Translations under genes and position numbers: made by a program
In this document: piece after piece, positions 1-11,975 of the stretch
Layout of the letters: the number at the start of each line of letters is the position of its first letter
Numbering within the stretch: position 1 is the first letter of the stretch
The notes under the pieces: model-generated
Told to the model about the DNA's origin: nothing
Database searches by the model: none
What the model saw: only the letters and a program-made list of their open reading frames with translations
Origin: Dugong dugon
Taxonomy: Eukaryota; Chordata; Mammalia; Sirenia; Dugongidae
Direction: 5' to 3'
NCBI GenBank assembly: GCA_030035585.1
Contig: CM057482.1
Span: 57,850,828 to 57,914,827 of the forward strand
Length of the DNA stretch: 64,000 nucleotides

Positions 1-278
1 ATGGGCTAGCGGGAGTCTCAGGTTCTTGGAACTCAGGAGGAGGGACCTATTTACCTACAGCATTACCACAGGGTGGAGAGGAATGCTGAAAAAGAGTGTC
101 TTCCCTGTAGACCCAGCTTGCCTCAGTCACAGTTTTGTCTAAGGTGAAACAGCAAATTTAAATAACCATTTAAATAAGCAAGCATGACAGAAAAGTTTTA
201 TCCAGTTATTTTTACTTCTCTCTTTTAGAACTCTAGGTTTAATGGTAATTTCCTCTAAATTTCTTGTGTGTCTTAGAA
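1..278. other. unique spacer
   Basis: No recognisable repeat or exon. Short frames on both strands lack any domain. Mixed composition, ending at the MER5A-like terminus. Confidence 0.5.
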
Positions 279-512
279 TAGTGGTTCTCAACTTGGGTGG
301 TATTGTCCCCTGCCTCCACCTGCACACACATAGAGGACATTTGGCAATGTCTGGAGACATTTTTGTTTGTCACAGATGGGTTGTGGGAGTGATACTGTCA
401 TCTCAGGTTATGGGATGGGGTGCTGTTAAACATCCTACAGTTCACAGGACAACCCCCACAACAGAGAATTATCTGGCCCAAAATGTCAATAGTGTCGAGG
501 TTGAGAATGAGG
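279..512 (+). mobile_element. MER5A-like hAT (Charlie) nonautonomous DNA transposon
   Basis: The segment opens with tagtggttctcaac and closes with gtcgaggttgagaa, the inverted terminal signatures of MER5A. The body holds the family's characteristic core (acatttggcaatgtctggag, aacatcctacag, cccaaaatgtcaatagtg). This is a short, transposase-less hAT relic shared by placental mammals, so it is old. I see no clear 8-bp target duplication. Any reading frame here is incidental. Confidence 0.93.
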
Positions 513-777
513 ATATTTAGGATAAAAGACATCATGATAATATTCCAAGCCTCTTGGTATTATTAGCTGAAAAATTCCTCCCTTCTTAACTCTAATTTTC
601 ATTTTTAGCAGAGGTGTTATAAGAGACAGTAGGGTGGAATCAAAAAGCAGTAACAATAAAATCCCGAATAACAAACTCACAAATAGTGTTAGGCCTGAAT
701 AATTTGTAGTTGTTACAATTTTAGTATTATAAATTTTTGTTAAAGTGCCCGGGAACACAAGAAGAGAAGAGAAATAC
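513..777. other. unique AT-rich spacer
   Basis: No recognised element, no exon-like frame. It separates the MER5A-like element from an antisense L1 3' end. Confidence 0.45.
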
Positions 778-1645
778 ATTTTATTTTTTGATTTTATCGT
801 GCTTAGGTGAAAGTTTACAGCTCAAGTTAGTTTCGCATTCAAAAATTTATACACATATTGTTTTGTGATGTTGGTTGCAGTCCCCACAATGTAATAGCAT
901 GCTCCTCCTTTCCACCTCGGTCTCCCTGTGTCCATTCTTCCAGTTCCTTGCCCTTCCTGCCTTCTTGTCTTGCTTTTGGGCAGGAGTTGCCCATTTGGTC
1001 TCGTGTATTTGATTGAACTAAGAAGCACGTTCCTCATGTGTGTTATTGTTTGTTTCATAGGCCTGTCTAATCTTTGGCTGAAAGGTGAAGTTCCGGGATG
1101 GCTTCAGTTCTGAGTTAGCAGGGTGTCTGGGGACCATAGTCTCAGGGGTTCCTCCAGTCTCTATCAGAACAGTAAGTCTGGTCTTTTTTTGTGAATTTGC
1201 ATTTTGTTCTACATTTTTCTCCCACTCTGTTTGGGACTTTCTATTGTGATCCCTGGCAGAGCAATTGGTAGGGTAGCTGGGCACCATCTAGTTCTTCTGG
1301 GCTCAGGCTGGTGTAGGCTGTGGTTCATGCAGTCCTTTAGTCCTTTGGGCTAATATTTTCTTTGTGTTTTTGGTTTTCTTCATTCTCCTTTGCTCCAGAC
1401 AGGATGGGATCAGTAGATGTATCTTAGATTGCCACTCACAAGCTTTTAAGATCTCAGACACTGCTTATCAAAGTGGTTGTAGAACATTTTCTTTATGAAC
1501 TGTGTTATGCCGATTGACCTCCATGTGCCCTGATAACCATGGGCCCCAGCCCCCAGCCCCAGCAACTCGGTGTTTGGATGTGTCTAGGAAACTTCTATGC
1601 CTTTGCTTTGGTCAAGTTGTGCTGACTTCCCCTATATTGTTATTT
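778..1645 (-). mobile_element. L1 3'-UTR fragment, antisense
   Basis: On the plus strand this begins with a T-rich tract and 'cttaggtgaaagtttacag', the reverse complement of the L1 3' end seen repeatedly in this window (compare 44320-45040). It runs through the 3' UTR to the 'ccgattgacctccatgtg' segment. It is 5'-truncated and has no ORF2 coding part. It resembles the antisense L1 at 44.3 kb more than the L1s at 33.9 and 50.7 kb, so it probably belongs to the older of the two L1 lineages here. Confidence 0.88.
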
Positions 1646-2044
1646 ATTTGTTTTATTTTTTTTTTAATAGCGAATGTTAATATCACAGAGCCTAACTTTA
1701 AAAATATCCTTTTTCTTTTTTTAAACCAACTTTACTTGGACATCAGGAAAAGGAAGTACTTTGTTAGTTTTTAAATAAGAGATTTGACATAATTATCATT
1801 TAGATTATTTTTAAATAATTTGAATGCTACCTAAACCTGTTTCCAGGCTTTAGGAGAAAGTTTCCCAAGTCTGATAGAGCAATACAGAGTCTTTTATTAT
1901 TCTCTTTAAAGTAAATTAGAAATTCTTATAAAATTCAGAATTAATTCAGATATGACAAATTTTCATATGAAAAAAATTACAAGAAATGATTCAAGAAAAA
2001 TGAAAGCACTTGATGTACTTGAAAAAATACTTAAAAATACCAAG
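1646..2044. other. AT-rich spacer, unassigned
   Basis: Strongly AT-rich, with T and A runs. Nothing assignable. Confidence 0.4.
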
Positions 2045-3740
2045 AGACTTCTGGCTCTAGGCAAGGTGGAGTAGCACAGTTGCTTGCAGGTCCTTCTCTT
2101 AGGAACGAAAAACCCTAATGTAAGACAGCAAATAAGCACAGGAAGACTGTGAGTGGTGGAAGGAAGAAGGCAGACTACTTTGGGGCCTTGGGACTTGAGG
2201 AACCACACAACAGTAAGTTACCCATAGTCTCATAGTATCCAAAATGCCAAGGATACAATCAAAACTCGCCTTTCACATCACAAACTGGAAAATCGCAATT
2301 TGAATGAGAAAAAAAAAAGGTGCAGATGCCAACACAGAGATGAATAATATGTTGTAATTACCCACCATAGATTTTAAAGCAGCCATTATAAAAGTGCTTT
2401 AAATCATATTAGATAGTCGAAGCAGAAATTATAACATTATCTGATTTGGTGTTCAATGAATGTAGAGGAAATGCTTAGAAAATTATATTTTAAAAGTATG
2501 GCGGGTAAAAGAACCTAAATGAAAGTAAGATTTCTATATTTCACTCAAAGTGGTAAAATATTAATATAAGTAAACTATGATAAGTTACATATGTATATTG
2601 CAATATCTAGAGCAACTGCACACACACACAAACTATACAAGTGTTATACTCAAAAACGCTATAAATAAAACAAACTTAAATTCTTGAAAGTGTTCACATA
2701 ACCCCTAGAGAGATAAGAAAAGAGAAACAGAGGAATGAAAAGCAGGAAAAACAAAACAATAAAATGACAGACTCAGGCTCTAACAAATCAATTATTACAT
2801 TAAATGTGAATAGTCTAAACATATCAATTAAAAGACAGTGATTAGCAGAGTGTATAAAAAATCATACTATACAATATGCTGTCTATAAGAACATACTTCA
2901 AATACAAGGACATAGGAAACTGGAAAGTACATGGATGGAAAAAGAAATACCATGCAAACATAAAGTGGGTGTATTCATATCCAATAAAGTCAATTTTGGA
3001 GCAAAGAAGATTAGTAGAGACAAAAAAGGACATTACATTAAGATAAAAGAATCAGTCCACCAAGAAGACATAATGATCCTAAATATGTATGTATCAAACA
3101 GACACCCCAAAAAAAAAGACAAGGAAAAAAATCCATTGCCATCGAGTCGATTCCGACTCATAGCAAACAACAGAGCCTCGGAATACACGAAGCAAAAACT
3201 GAAAAACTTGAAATGAGAAGTAGACAGGAATCAATGAAGTTGAAGAGGAAAACAATAGAGACAATCAATGAAATAAAAACCTGCTTATTAAAAAAAATTA
3301 AAAAATTGATAAACCTTCAGCAAGACTGATAAAGATAAAACAGACAAGGCAAATCACCAATATCAGGAACAAAGCAAGGGATATCACTATAGATACTGCA
3401 ACATTAAAAGAACAATAAGAAAATACTAAAAGCAAATTTACACACATAAATTCAACATCTTAAAAGAAATTGAAGATTTTTTAAAAATCCACAAATTACC
3501 AAAAACACAACCAAGATGAAATAGAAAACCCGAATAGTCTTATAGTCACTAAGAAATTGAATTAGTAATTCAAAAGTTTCTCCTCAAAGAAAAGATCTCC
3601 AGTCTCAGATGGTTTCACTAGATAATTTTACCAAGCATTTGAAGAAGAATTAACGCCAATTTTACACAATCTCTTCCATAAAATACAAGAAGAGAGAACA
3701 CTTACTAACTTATTTTATGAAGTTAGTGTCACCCCAATAC
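2045..3740 (+). mobile_element. old L1 (L1M-like) 5' part through ORF2 endonuclease region, decayed
   Basis: A start resembling an L1 5' end ('aaggtggagtagcac') is followed by the old-L1 sentence around 2360 (attttaaagcagccattata). From about 2760 an endonuclease-like ORF2 stretch can be followed: 'acattaaatgtgaatagtct', then the frame at 2935-3216. Frames are broken by many stops. The stretch at 3300-3660 resembles the L1 text between endonuclease and RT. A short AfroSINE piece sits inside near 3130. It is non-functional and much more diverged than the L1s after 33 kb. Confidence 0.75.
3126..3168 (-). mobile_element. AfroSINE core fragment inside L1
   Basis: 'ccatcgagtcgattccgact' followed by 'catagc' is the reverse complement of the AfroSINE 3' core, dropped into the L1 endonuclease-region text. 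Only about 40 bp remain, too short for target duplications to be judged. Confidence 0.7.
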
Positions 3741-3974
3741 CAATTTCACTGATCCTGTGTTCCATCATTTCAAACCTGCCCCTCAGCTCTTCTATGACAC
3801 TGTCCTTTTCAGAAATCTTGTTGTTTATCTTTTGGATTTCTAATTGTTGTTTTTGTATGATTTCTTGTTTTTAATTTATTTTAGCATTTTATTCCTGTAT
3901 TATTTTCCTGAATTCTCCCATTTTTTTAATCTGTATTTTCCATGAATTTGCCTGCCTTTTCCATAACATGTTTA
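3741..3974 (-). mobile_element. L1 ORF1-region fragment, antisense
   Basis: Plus-strand text such as 'cttctatgacactgtccttt' and 'ttgtttatcttttggatttc' matches the antisense ORF1 coiled-coil region also present at 55930-56130. It lies head-to-tail against old sense L1 pieces, so it is a separate insertion or an inverted L1 remnant. Confidence 0.8.
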
Positions 3975-4590
3975 TTTTTAATGGTCAAAACTGGCAACAA
4001 TCCAGATGCCATACATGTGTATGGTTAAAAAAACTGTGGTATATCCATACCATGGATTACTACTTAGCAACAAAAAGGAATGGACTATTGATAAATGTAG
4101 CACCTTGGATGGATTTCAAGAGAATTATGCTGAGTGAAAAAAGTTAATGTCAGAAGAGTATATACTGTATGATTCCATTTATCTAACATTATTAAAATGA
4201 CAAAATTATAGCAACAGAGAACAGATTAGTGGTTGCTAGGATTTAGGGAGGAGGGAGGAGGTAATTGGCTATGGCTTTAAAAGGATATAGCATGAAAGAT
4301 TCTTGTGATTGAATTGTTCTACGTCTTGACTGTGTTGGTAGTCACATGAATCTACACATATGATAAAATTACATGGAAGTATATACACAAAGACACATGC
4401 GAATGTGCGCAGGTAAAATTGTTAAAATCTAAATAAAGTCAGTGGAACCTGGTGGTGATCATTTACTATAATTTTGCAAGACGTTACTATTGGGAGAAAC
4501 TATGTGTACATGGATTTGTAGGTATTATTTCTTACAACTGCATGTGAACCTACAATTAAGTCAAAATCAAAATTTAAAAAATATATCAAA
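3975..4590 (+). mobile_element. old L1M-type 3' end
   Basis: This carries the L1 ORF2 C-terminal sentence ('attatgctgagtgaaa', then 'gattccatttat') followed by an old 3' UTR ('ggttgctaggatttagggag', 'tcacatgaatctacacat') and a degraded A-rich tail near 4570. It may be the 3' part of the L1 that starts near 2045, interrupted by the antisense fragment. Confidence 0.8.
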
Positions 4591-4652
4591 GAGTGCATGC
4601 TTTACTTTTACGTATATGGATATGTTAAGATTTGGACATGATTATAGGAAGG

Positions 4653-4770
4653 AAGGCCTGGAAATCTACTTCTGAAAAGTCAACCGTTGAAAACTCTATG
4701 GAGCACAGTTCTACTCTGGCACACATAGGGTGTCCATTAGTCAGAGTTGACTCAAGGGCAATTGGTATGG
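4653..4770 (+). mobile_element. AfroSINE, 5'-truncated
   Basis: 'gttgaaaactctatggagc', 'agttctactctggcacac' and 'agagttgactcaagggcaat' are diverged AfroSINE blocks in the sense direction. The tRNA-like 5' part is missing. Confidence 0.85.
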
Positions 4771-6015
4771 TTGGTTAGGGCTCTTGAGCACCTGAGACTT
4801 GTGCTTCCAGGGAGGCTGTTCAAAGTGCAGTCATGGTAATGTGTGTGATCTGAGTCCCTGTGTGGGCAATGTGTTTGCCAGTGGGCTTGATGCAAGTCCC
4901 TGGGGAGATGATGTGAGTCCTGTATGCATGATGTGAGTCCCTGTGTGAATGATGTGTGTCCTTATGTGTATGATGTATGTCCCCTTAGCAACCTGTCTCC
5001 ATGGAGGCCATTCAGGCATGGGCTCCTTTGTATATGTGTGAATGAAGCTAGGCCATCACAAGGCTCTCCTGTTGCCAGATCTTTCCCAAAGTGGACCTGC
5101 ACCACACTAAGCTCTGTGCCTGATCAAGGCCTGGTGCCCAGTTAAATGCACTGTCTAATGTAGAACGTTAGAAGCCTCCAAAGCTCTCTGACATTGCAGA
5201 ATTCAAGGAACTCACACAGCCAGTTAATTCAGTATGGTCTTAAAAAAATAACACTCTGAAAACAGTCATTTTCTGCACAATTTTGGAAATGAGAGTCTCT
5301 GATTATGACTTGTGTCTCATTCCTTGTGGTCCTGCTATTTGAGGGTTTTGGAATAACTAATCAGAATCTCCACTGAAGGGATTAGAAACTGAGCTCTAAA
5401 AGATGAATTGGAGACATACTTCTCCTGAAAGATGTTCAGATCAATGCCAAGTCCTTTAATTATCATTGCTATTATATTTTTGGAGCATCATGATTGGCAA
5501 GAGGCATTTGGATCACTGTGTATTTGGCTCTTTTTCTGGCAGAGTGTATGGTGTTCAAAGTCTACTTAGTCAATTTATGAAAACTTTGGCCAAAGGTTAT
5601 TCTAGGGTTATATAACTACAAATAAGTTGCTTTCTGTACTATGTACTTCAGGGATATGATGCTACAAATTGAATTACAGAATTGCCACCACATTAAATAG
5701 TAGCCTTACTTCTCTCAATAAAATCGATGACAGGTAGTATATTTTAATACTCATTAAATTGAGTATGTGTGTTTTGTTAATATCTTTTTTCCCAATATAA
5801 ATATATAAGCTGTGTATGTGTGTTTGTATTTTTTCCTTCATGTACTCCTAAGGGTACCATCTATATTAGAAATTAACCATGTCTCAAATATTGAAAATTC
5901 TAGAAATAATAAATAAAAATAGCACTGATAAAAATGATACTGCATTATTTCTGGCTGATATTTCATTTAATAATAATTATTATTATTATCTTCTCTTAGT
6001 CAAACCAGTGAGATA
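4771..6015. other. unique spacer with minisatellite
   Basis: Apart from the 21-bp tandem array at 4907-4990 and an ATT-rich microsatellite at about 5966-5990, no repeat or exon is recognised. The frames at 4831-5145 are products of the GT-rich tandem repeat. Confidence 0.45.
4907..4990. repeat. 21-bp minisatellite, about 4 units
   Basis: The unit atgatgtgagtccctgtgtga recurs with substitutions at about 4907, 4928, 4949 and 4970. More degenerate 'gtccctgtgtg' copies extend upstream to about 4834. Confidence 0.8.
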
Positions 6016-6016
6016 T

Positions 6017-6401
6017 ATGTATATATGTGTGTGTGTGTATAGAAAGAGAGATTTACTTCAAAGAATTGACTAATATGATATTGGGAGCTAGCAAGTCCAA
6101 AATTCGTAGGTCACATGGCAGGCTGGAGACTTCTGCAGTCTTATGTTCCAAGATCCATAGTCAGGCCATGGGAAGAGTACAGAGTGGAAAGAGAGAATGA
6201 GATCTGCCAAAATATCTATTTTATAGTCTGGAAGCAGAGCATACTCTAAGGAAACTCCCTTTCAACTGGTTGATTGATTATAGTGTGCAACATGATTACA
6301 TTTCATTACATTACATTATGAAACAGCAACTAGTCTTGTATTTGGCCATACCACTGGAAATCATAACTTAGCTAAGTTGACACATAAAATTAACTAACAC
6401 A
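6017..6401 (-). mobile_element. MLT2-like (ERV-L class) solo LTR, antisense
   Basis: The plus strand runs from a (GT)n stretch and 'agagagatttacttcaaag' through 'caagtccaaaattcg' to 'taactaacaca', the reverse complement of an LTR starting TGTGTTAGTTAA. The same layout (TG start, GT/AT microsatellite near the far end, 'ggttgattgatta', 'catgattaca') is shared with the ERV LTR at 7805-8324. There is no internal retroviral sequence beside it, so it is a solo LTR or a fragment. Confidence 0.75.
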
Positions 6402-7030
6402 ATCTTTTATAAAGTTTAAAGCCCTAACTGTACCAAGCACTGTGATTTATGCTTTATGAAGTAAATATTAGTCATACTCATTGTCTTCCCTGCTCCTTCA
6501 TGAATTTGGAAGATTTTATAGGTGCTTACATGTGCTGTGTAATCTTAATCATGTGACAACACACTAAATGCTATTCCTCAAGCACTCTCAAGACGTCTCT
6601 GTTCTACCTAGAGACCTCATCTCCTGTCTGACATCTGAGTTTGTACACATGTCTGCAGAGAACAGTGCCGTGAACTGACAATCCATACCTCAGGCTGACT
6701 CACCTTTCTACCGGGTGTCAGGAAAATTACTTAAACTCTGTTTAACGCTAAAGGATAAGTCCTTTGCTGTCAAGCCCTCAAGTTAAAGACCACCACTTGG
6801 GTGCAGTTCAAATAGGAAAGCCTGAAGGGTATCTCCATGGACTCCTGGGCATCTGAACAGCAGGCCCAGTCAGGAACCGCCACTGGCCAGCACCTGCTGA
6901 TACAGAGGTGCCTTGCTGTGGGAGGGACTCAATTAGATGACCACATTTATAAATACCAAAGTGTGGGCAGGGAACTGGAGGGCAGAAAAGCAACAGGAGT
7001 GCCCTTAAGTCCTTTTAAATATTTCTTTAT
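6402..7030. other. unique spacer
   Basis: No recognised repeat beyond a weak MIR-like stretch near 6430-6480. The opposed frames at 6808-7040 lie over each other and have no domain. Confidence 0.4.
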
Positions 7031-7300
7031 TTTTTTTTAAGTTACAAAAGGTTTATACACCCACTGTATCCAGCATAAAATTCAACAATGCATTAAAAAA
7101 AGTTAACTTCCCTTTCCACTCTCTATTCTCTTCCACCTACCTGAGGTGACCATGTCAATAGTTTTGGGTGTTTCCACCCACAATTTTCTCCTTGCTGTTA
7201 TAAATACATCCAAATATAGACTATACACCTTTTAAATGGCCTTTTGACATATCTGCTTCCCATGGTGAGGACTTTCTTTAAAGGCTAGTAGGAAAATAAA
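7031..7300 (-). mobile_element. possible old LINE 3'-UTR fragment
   Basis: A T-rich start, 'gtttatacacccactgtatc' and 'taaatacatccaaatataga' are reminiscent of antisense L1M 3' UTR text. Family assignment is from general resemblance only. Confidence 0.35.
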
Positions 7301-7424
7301 TAAGCATTTGTTTGAATGAACAAAAGGTGGCTTAGCCAGAATGGTAAGGAAACATGCTGTTCAATATTTGGAAATTACAAAGTTGAGACTGTTTTGCTGT
7401 ACCATACATGAGGATCACACACAC

Positions 7425-7558
7425 ACATACCCACTGCCATCAAGTTGATTCCTATTCATAGCGACCCTACAGGACAGAGTAGAACTGCCCCATAAGATTT
7501 CCAAGGCTGTAATCTTTAGGGGGGCAGCCTGCCACATTTTTCTCCCATACATGTGGCT
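7425..7558 (-). mobile_element. AfroSINE, antisense
   Basis: 'cactgccatcaagttgattc', 'tagcgaccctacaggacag' and 'tagaactgccccataag' are the reverse complement of the AfroSINE 3' half. A (CA)n tract lies immediately upstream on the plus strand. The tRNA-like head is not preserved. Confidence 0.92.
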
Positions 7559-7804
7559 ACAGGAGCCAAAAGGACATGGTCATTTCTTTAGAGCTTTTAG
7601 GACAGAAAAATCCCACTCCTAATGAAATGTGAAGTCGTATGGAAAATAGCTTTTGTTGCTGCAGTTTGTGGCATGTTCAGCCATTTGCTCCTCCTCAAAT
7701 GATTGTTCTGGCATTAAATAAAATGATTCCATTCATTTTATTTCTGTATGATATCTAGTTTTCTGGTATTTGACCATATCACCTGATTGAAACAGATGGG
7801 CGGG

Positions 7805-8324
7805 TGTCTTAGGATGGGTTCTCTAGAGAAGCAAAACCAGTAAAGCATATAAATACATATGTATATATATATAAATAGAGAGATATTTATATCAAGGAAA
7901 TTGTTCATGCAGTTGTACAGGCTGGAAAATTCCAAGTCCATGGGTCAGAGTAGAGGATTCTCCTAGCCCACAGGCTTTGAACACCGAGAAACCTCAAGAC
8001 GAGGAGGCAGACGACAGGTAGGCTGCTAGTTCAGGTCCCAAAAACTGGAGGTGAGATGAACAGGAGCCAGATGCAGGATCCAGAGAGAGCAAAAGCCCAC
8101 CAGCCTTGCCAGAAAGTCCAGCTATTTTGGATGCAGGCAACACCCCCAAGAACACTCACTTTCAATTGATTGGCTACTCACAGCAGATCGTATCATGGAG
8201 GTGATCACATTATATCAGATCTCATCATGGAGGTGATTACATGATTATATAACTGCCAAACTATATCATAACTGCCAAGCCACTGAGAATCATGGCCCAG
8301 CCAAGTTAAAACACAACTTTCACA
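7805..8324 (-). mobile_element. 3' LTR of ERV-L-like provirus
   Basis: Read on the minus strand this runs from TGTGAAAGTTGTG at 8324 to CTAAGACA at 7805, so it has proper TG...CA ends and a length of 520 bp. The adjoining internal edge (8325-8340) is purine-rich on the minus strand, as expected of a polypurine tract. It carries a duplicated 'atcatggaggtgat' motif and an AT microsatellite near its 3' end. It lies downstream of the minus-strand pol remnants, as a 3' LTR should. Confidence 0.85.
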
Positions 8325-8469
8325 GTCCACGCCTTGTCAGCTTGACACCTGTACATATTTCCATAAACTATACCTTATCTCTGAATAAAGATTATTATAA
8401 AGTCGTACATGCACCTAACATGGTACAACTAACGTGTAAAATCGAAAACACACTAGCCCTGTTTACATC

Positions 8470-8970
8470 TTATATTTTATAAATGAAGAAAACAAAAATA
8501 TTTGATGAACACATAGAAGGAAGAAGACTCATAACAATTACAGTCCTCATTTCTGCAACTGTTCATGTGGTCATAACTGGTATTTAGAACAGTCTTCTTC
8601 TGCCACCCATTCTGTATTCTCTTTGCCCTCAGCAAGAACCTCAGATGGTTGTGGCACTTTGCCTGGTGGGTGACCCAAACCTTCATTTCTGAAGGTCTGG
8701 GCCATTAGCAGTCCTGTTGGAATTGGGTTGCTGTAGTTTTCCATTGACTTTAATCACAGGGCATGGTAGTACTAAGATACACTGTAAAGGATCTCCTGCA
8801 TTCCAGACATACTCTTGTTTGCCTCCATTATGTGATATTAGTGTGATTTCCTCTTAGAAATCAGAATCAATTGCACAAGCCAGTATGGTAACTCCCTTCT
8901 ATGCCTGTTGATCCAGAGGCATAAGGAGCCCAAAGTGGCCAGTTGGCATTCTTAACTTCCAGTTCAATGG
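8470..8970 (-). pseudogene. ERV-L-like dUTPase remnant
   Basis: This is the 3'-most coding part of the provirus on the minus strand. The frame at 8477-8686 keeps a recognisable C-terminal stretch (opening MKVWVT) of the dUTPase-type domain encoded downstream of integrase in ERV-L elements. In exogenous relatives dUTPase limits uracil incorporation during reverse transcription. Frames change within the segment and no complete set of motifs survives, so it cannot be functional. Assignment rests on position and on partial resemblance. Confidence 0.6.
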
Positions 8971-9900
8971 AATCAGTTATGTGTCTTCAGGTGGATGCAT
9001 TCCTTCCTTTGAAACTAAGACCTCTAGACCTGCATAGCATAGGGTCGTGGAGACAGGAAGCAAACCTTTTGCTAGTGGGTCACTAGGAGTAATAATGATT
9101 GGTGCTACTCCCATGTCCACCCCTTGATTCCTGGACCCATGTATCCTAGCTATGGGAGAAACAGCACCATATACTGGATGCTGGTTTAGAGCATATACAA
9201 CCTCCTGGAGAACATTGTCCCACCCCTGAAAGGTATTGCCACATAGCTGGCACTGTAATTGTGTGTTTAGAAGGTGTTCCATTGTTCTATCAAAACAGCT
9301 GCTTCAGGATGATGGGAACATGGTAAGAGCAGTGAATTCCACGAGCATGGGCCCATCGCCACACATCATTTGCTATGAAATGAGTCCCTTGATTTGAGGT
9401 GATGCTGTGTGGGACACCACAACTGTGGGTAAGGCATTCTGTAAGTCCAAGGATGGTAGTTTTGGCAGAAGCATTTTATGCAGGGAAGGCAAATCCATAT
9501 CCAGAGTAAGTGTCTATTCCAGTAAGGACAAAACACCTCCCTTTCCATGATGGAAGTGGTCCAGTGTAATCAACTTGCCACCAGGTTGCTGGTTGATCAC
9601 CTCGAGAGATGGTGTCATATTGGGGACACAGTGTTCGTCTCTGTTGCTAGCAGATTGGGTATTTAGCAGTGGCTGTAGCCAAGTCAGCCTTGGTGAGTGG
9701 AAGTCCATGTTGCTGAGCCATGCATAACCTCCATCCCTGCCGCTATGGTCACTTTGTTTATGAGCCCATTGAGCAATGAAAGGAGTAGCTGGGGAAAGAG
9801 GATGACTGGTTTCCAAAGAAGGTGTCATCCTATCCACTTGATTGTTAAAATTCTCCTCTGCTGAGGTCACCCTTGGTGAGCATTCACATGAGACACAATA
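8971..9900 (-). pseudogene. ERV-L-like integrase remnant
   Basis: Two overlapping frames carry it. The one at 9514-9870 contains an N-terminal zinc-binding-type region and the lead-in to the catalytic core. The one at 8977-9282 contains the distal integrase ('YALNQHP', 'SPIARIHGSRNQG'). A third frame at 9366-9548 covers part of the core. The core is frameshifted at least twice between them, so the acidic catalytic triad is not in one frame. In a live element integrase would join viral cDNA to host DNA. Confidence 0.85.
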
Positions 9901-10299
9901 TCTTCACTTCTTTTGCCCATTAAGAGAGGTCTATCCACATACCTCTTCCCCATACCTCCTTGTCACCAATTTTCCCATCATGTTCCTTCCGAGTCCCTGA
10001 CTGACCATCCAGCCAAACCATTGGCCACAGCCCATGAATCAGTATACAGTTGTACATCTGGTCATTTCTCCTTCCAAGAAAAATGAACAACTAGGTGTAC
10101 TGCTCCAAGTTCTGCCCATTGGGAGGATTTTCCTTCACCACTGTCCTTCAGGGATGTCCCAGAAAGAAGCTTCAGTGCTGCAGCTGTCCACTTTCAATTG
10201 GTGCCCGCATATCGCCCAGAACCATCTGTAAACTAGGAGCAAGTTTTCTCTTCTTCAGTCAACTCATCATAAGGAACTCCCCATGAAGCAATAGGTGCA

Positions 10300-11430
10300 G
10301 ACTGGGAGATGGAAGGTAATGTGATAGGTGTGGAGACCATGGGCATTTGGGCCACTTCCTCATGCAATTTGTGTCTTCAAACCCTGCTGAGGCCTGATCT
10401 TATATATATCATTTCCATTTAATGATGGAGTGCTACTGTGCATGTTCAACTTTATGGCTGTGTAGATCAGACAACACTCAGTTCATGAAGGTCAGCTCAG
10501 GCTGCATGATGACTTGGTGACCCATGGTTAAATGCTCAGTCTCTACTAAGGCCCAGTAACAAGCCAAAAGCTGTTTCTCAGAAGGACAGTAATTATCTGT
10601 AGAGGATGTTGGGGCTTTGCTCCAAAATCCTAAAGGTCTGTGCTGTGATTAGGGCCTGCCAAAGACTCCAAACAGCATCTCTATCTGCCACTGACACTTT
10701 AAGCACCATTGGATGAGTCGAATCATATTTCCCAAGTGGCAGAGCAGCTTGCACGGCAGCCTGAACCTGTTGCAGAGTCTTCTGTTGTTCTGGGCGCCAC
10801 TAAAAACTAGCAGCTTTTTGAATCACTTGATAAATAGGCCAGAGTAGTACACCCAAATGAGGGATATGTTGCCTCCAAAATCCAAAGAGGCCCACTAGGC
10901 ATTGTGCCTCCTTTTTAGTTGTGCTGCAGACCAGATGCAATAACTTATCCTTCACTTTAGAAGGAATATCTTGACATGGCCCATATCACTGGACCCCTAG
11001 AAATTTCACTGGGGTGGAAGGCATCTGAATTTTTGTCAGATTAATTTCCCACTGTTTAGCATGAAAATGTTTTTCCAATAAGTTCACAATCATTGACACT
11101 TCTTCCTTACTAGGTCCAGTCAGCATAATGTCATCAATGTGATGGACCAGTGTGATGTCTTGTGGAAGGGAAAGGCAATCAAGTTCCCTGTGGACTAAAT
11201 TATGACATAGGGCTGGAGAGTTGATGTAGCCCTGAGGTAGGACACTGAAGGTGTTTTGCTGGCCTTGCAAGCTGAAGGCAAACTGCTTCTGATGAAGCTT
11301 TGAAACAGGTATGCAGAAAAAGGCATTAGAAAGATTAATAGCTGCAAACCAGGTACCAGGAGATGTATTAATTTGCTTAAGCAATGAAACTACATCTGGA
11401 ATAGCAGCTGCAATTGCAGTCACCACCTGG
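10300..11430 (-). pseudogene. ERV-L-like reverse transcriptase / RNase H remnant
   Basis: The frame at 10986-11426 is a 146-residue RT palm and fingers piece. It includes 'AAINLSNAFFCIPV' and the active-site block 'LVHHIDDIML' (HIDD codons at 11130-11141 on the minus strand). Retroviral RTs normally have YxDD here. The first position is His in this copy, while both aspartates are kept. The connection/RNase H part between about 10980 and 10300 is broken into short frames. The start shown by the ORF is internal to pol and not a real initiation site. Confidence 0.88.
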
Positions 11431-11764
11431 TTAAGCTTTCAATAATCCACTTTCATTCTCCAAGATCCATCTGTTTTTTGCACAGGCCAAATAGGTGATT
11501 TGAGTGGGGATGTGGTGGGAATCACCACCCCTGCATCCTTCAAGGCCTTGATGGTGGCAAATATCTCTGCAGTCCCTCTAGGAATGCAGTACTACTTTTG
11601 GTTTCCTATTTTCCTAGGTAGGGGCAGTTCTAATGGCTTCCTCTTGGCTTTTCCTACCATAATAGCCCTTTCTCTACTTGTCAGGGATCTAATGTTGGTG
11701 TTCTGCCAGTTGATGAGTATATGTATTCCCATTATGCACTCTGGAGCTGGGGAAGCCACTACAG

Positions 11765-11975
11765 GATGGTTCAGGGACTCACTGGATTTACTGTGATACA
11801 GACATGAGCTAGATCCCTGTTAATAACCTGACCTCCATATACCTGTACTCTGATTGGTGGGCCACAGTGACATTTTGGGTCTCCTGGAATTAGTGTCAGT
11901 TCAGAGCCAGTATCCAGTAATCTCTGAAAAGTCTGATTATTTCCTTTTCCACAATGAATAGTCACTGTAGTAAAA
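11765..11975 (-). pseudogene. ERV-L-like protease remnant
   Basis: A short minus-strand frame contains 'RLLDTGSELTLIPG' (DTGS codons at 11903-11914), the hallmark of a retroviral aspartic protease active site. It lies upstream of RT on the minus strand, the expected gag-pro-pol order. The flap and C-terminal parts are not readable in one frame. Confidence 0.85.

Noticed and set aside
5966-5990. ATT repeat considered as a CRISPR-like array
   Set aside because: Simple microsatellite without spaced repeats. Eukaryotic context.
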